From an uncultured Roseburia sp. (GTDB taxonomy: Bacteria; Bacillota; Clostridia; Lachnospirales; Lachnospiraceae), in assembly GCA_947642555.1 (NCBI GenBank), contig CANRSX010000042.1, positions 1 to 37,821 on the forward strand: a DNA stretch of 37,821 nt. The letters are read 5' to 3'. Made by a program: the position numbers and the translations under genes. Numbering within the stretch: the first letter of the stretch is position 1; every line of letters starts with the position of its first letter. Positions 37,808 to 37,821 of this stretch are shown here, piece after piece. Below the pieces are notes generated by a model. The model saw nothing but the letters and a program-made list of their open reading frames with translations. It was not told the origin of the DNA and searched no databases.

Positions 37808-37821
37808 AAACTGGCTGTCGC

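Overview
The window looks like a chromosomal segment of a Gram-positive member of the Clostridia, most likely a Lachnospiraceae relative. The basis is the large Bacillus/Clostridium-type SRP RNA, AGGAGG-type ribosome binding sites, consensus sigma-A promoters (TTGACA-17-TATAAT), a CIRCE operator on an hsp20 gene, the dnaX-ybaB-recR order, and several families I associate with Lachnospiraceae (DUF3793, DUF5711, DUF6062, short NadB). Most genes are GC-rich; two stretches (about 20-25.1 kb and 25.3-27.2 kb) are visibly more AT-rich and look acquired. No identification was checked against a database.

1-960: a compact type I toxin-antitoxin locus not captured by ordinary ORF calling (31-residue membrane toxin on the minus strand, convergent small RNA on the plus strand, shared terminator), then the SRP RNA. 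958-4354: a PsiE-like membrane protein, an XRE regulator with 16 perfect pentapeptide repeats, a structured repeat element, pta and a type I signal peptidase. 4379-8658 (minus strand): a complete NAD de novo operon nadA-nadB-nadC-niaR with a promoter overlapped by a palindrome, followed by an ECF-like sigma factor. 8732-13809: CIRCE-controlled hsp20, a YitT-like protein, an unrecognised membrane protein, a UDPGP-type nucleotidyltransferase and DUF3793. 13775-19906: a self-regulating MarR repressor, tRNA-Pro(GGG), a complete carbohydrate ABC importer (ATPase, two permeases, lipoprotein binding protein with an unusual C-terminal membrane segment) and another lipoprotein.

20108-25111: AAA/DUF4143 ATPase, AraC regulator, MATE exporter, APH-like kinase and a small unknown protein: an accessory block. 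25151-27630: a 127-bp direct repeat covering the 3' part and terminator of tRNA-Ser(CGA) brackets a TetR-acyltransferase islet; one copy is in an intact tRNA, the other is a 57-nt remnant, as expected after integration into a tRNA gene. Three copies of a roughly 160-bp repeat family lie at 2492, 27209 and 27694; the stem of its main hairpin has been exchanged wholesale in one copy while base pairing is kept. 28155-33727: ArsC/Spx-like protein, acylphosphatase, phosphofructokinase, dnaX, ybaB, a DUF6062 gene in reverse orientation, recR. 33912-37575: a LysM membrane protein, a DUF5711 protein and a CvpA-like protein in one operon. The window ends with two matching promoters exactly 120 bp apart, probably reading into a stable-RNA operon beyond the edge.

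Stretches over 300 bp without a protein gene are explained by the toxin-antitoxin/SRP region, the repeat element before pta, and the repeat/tRNA-Ser region at 27.2-28.15 kb.
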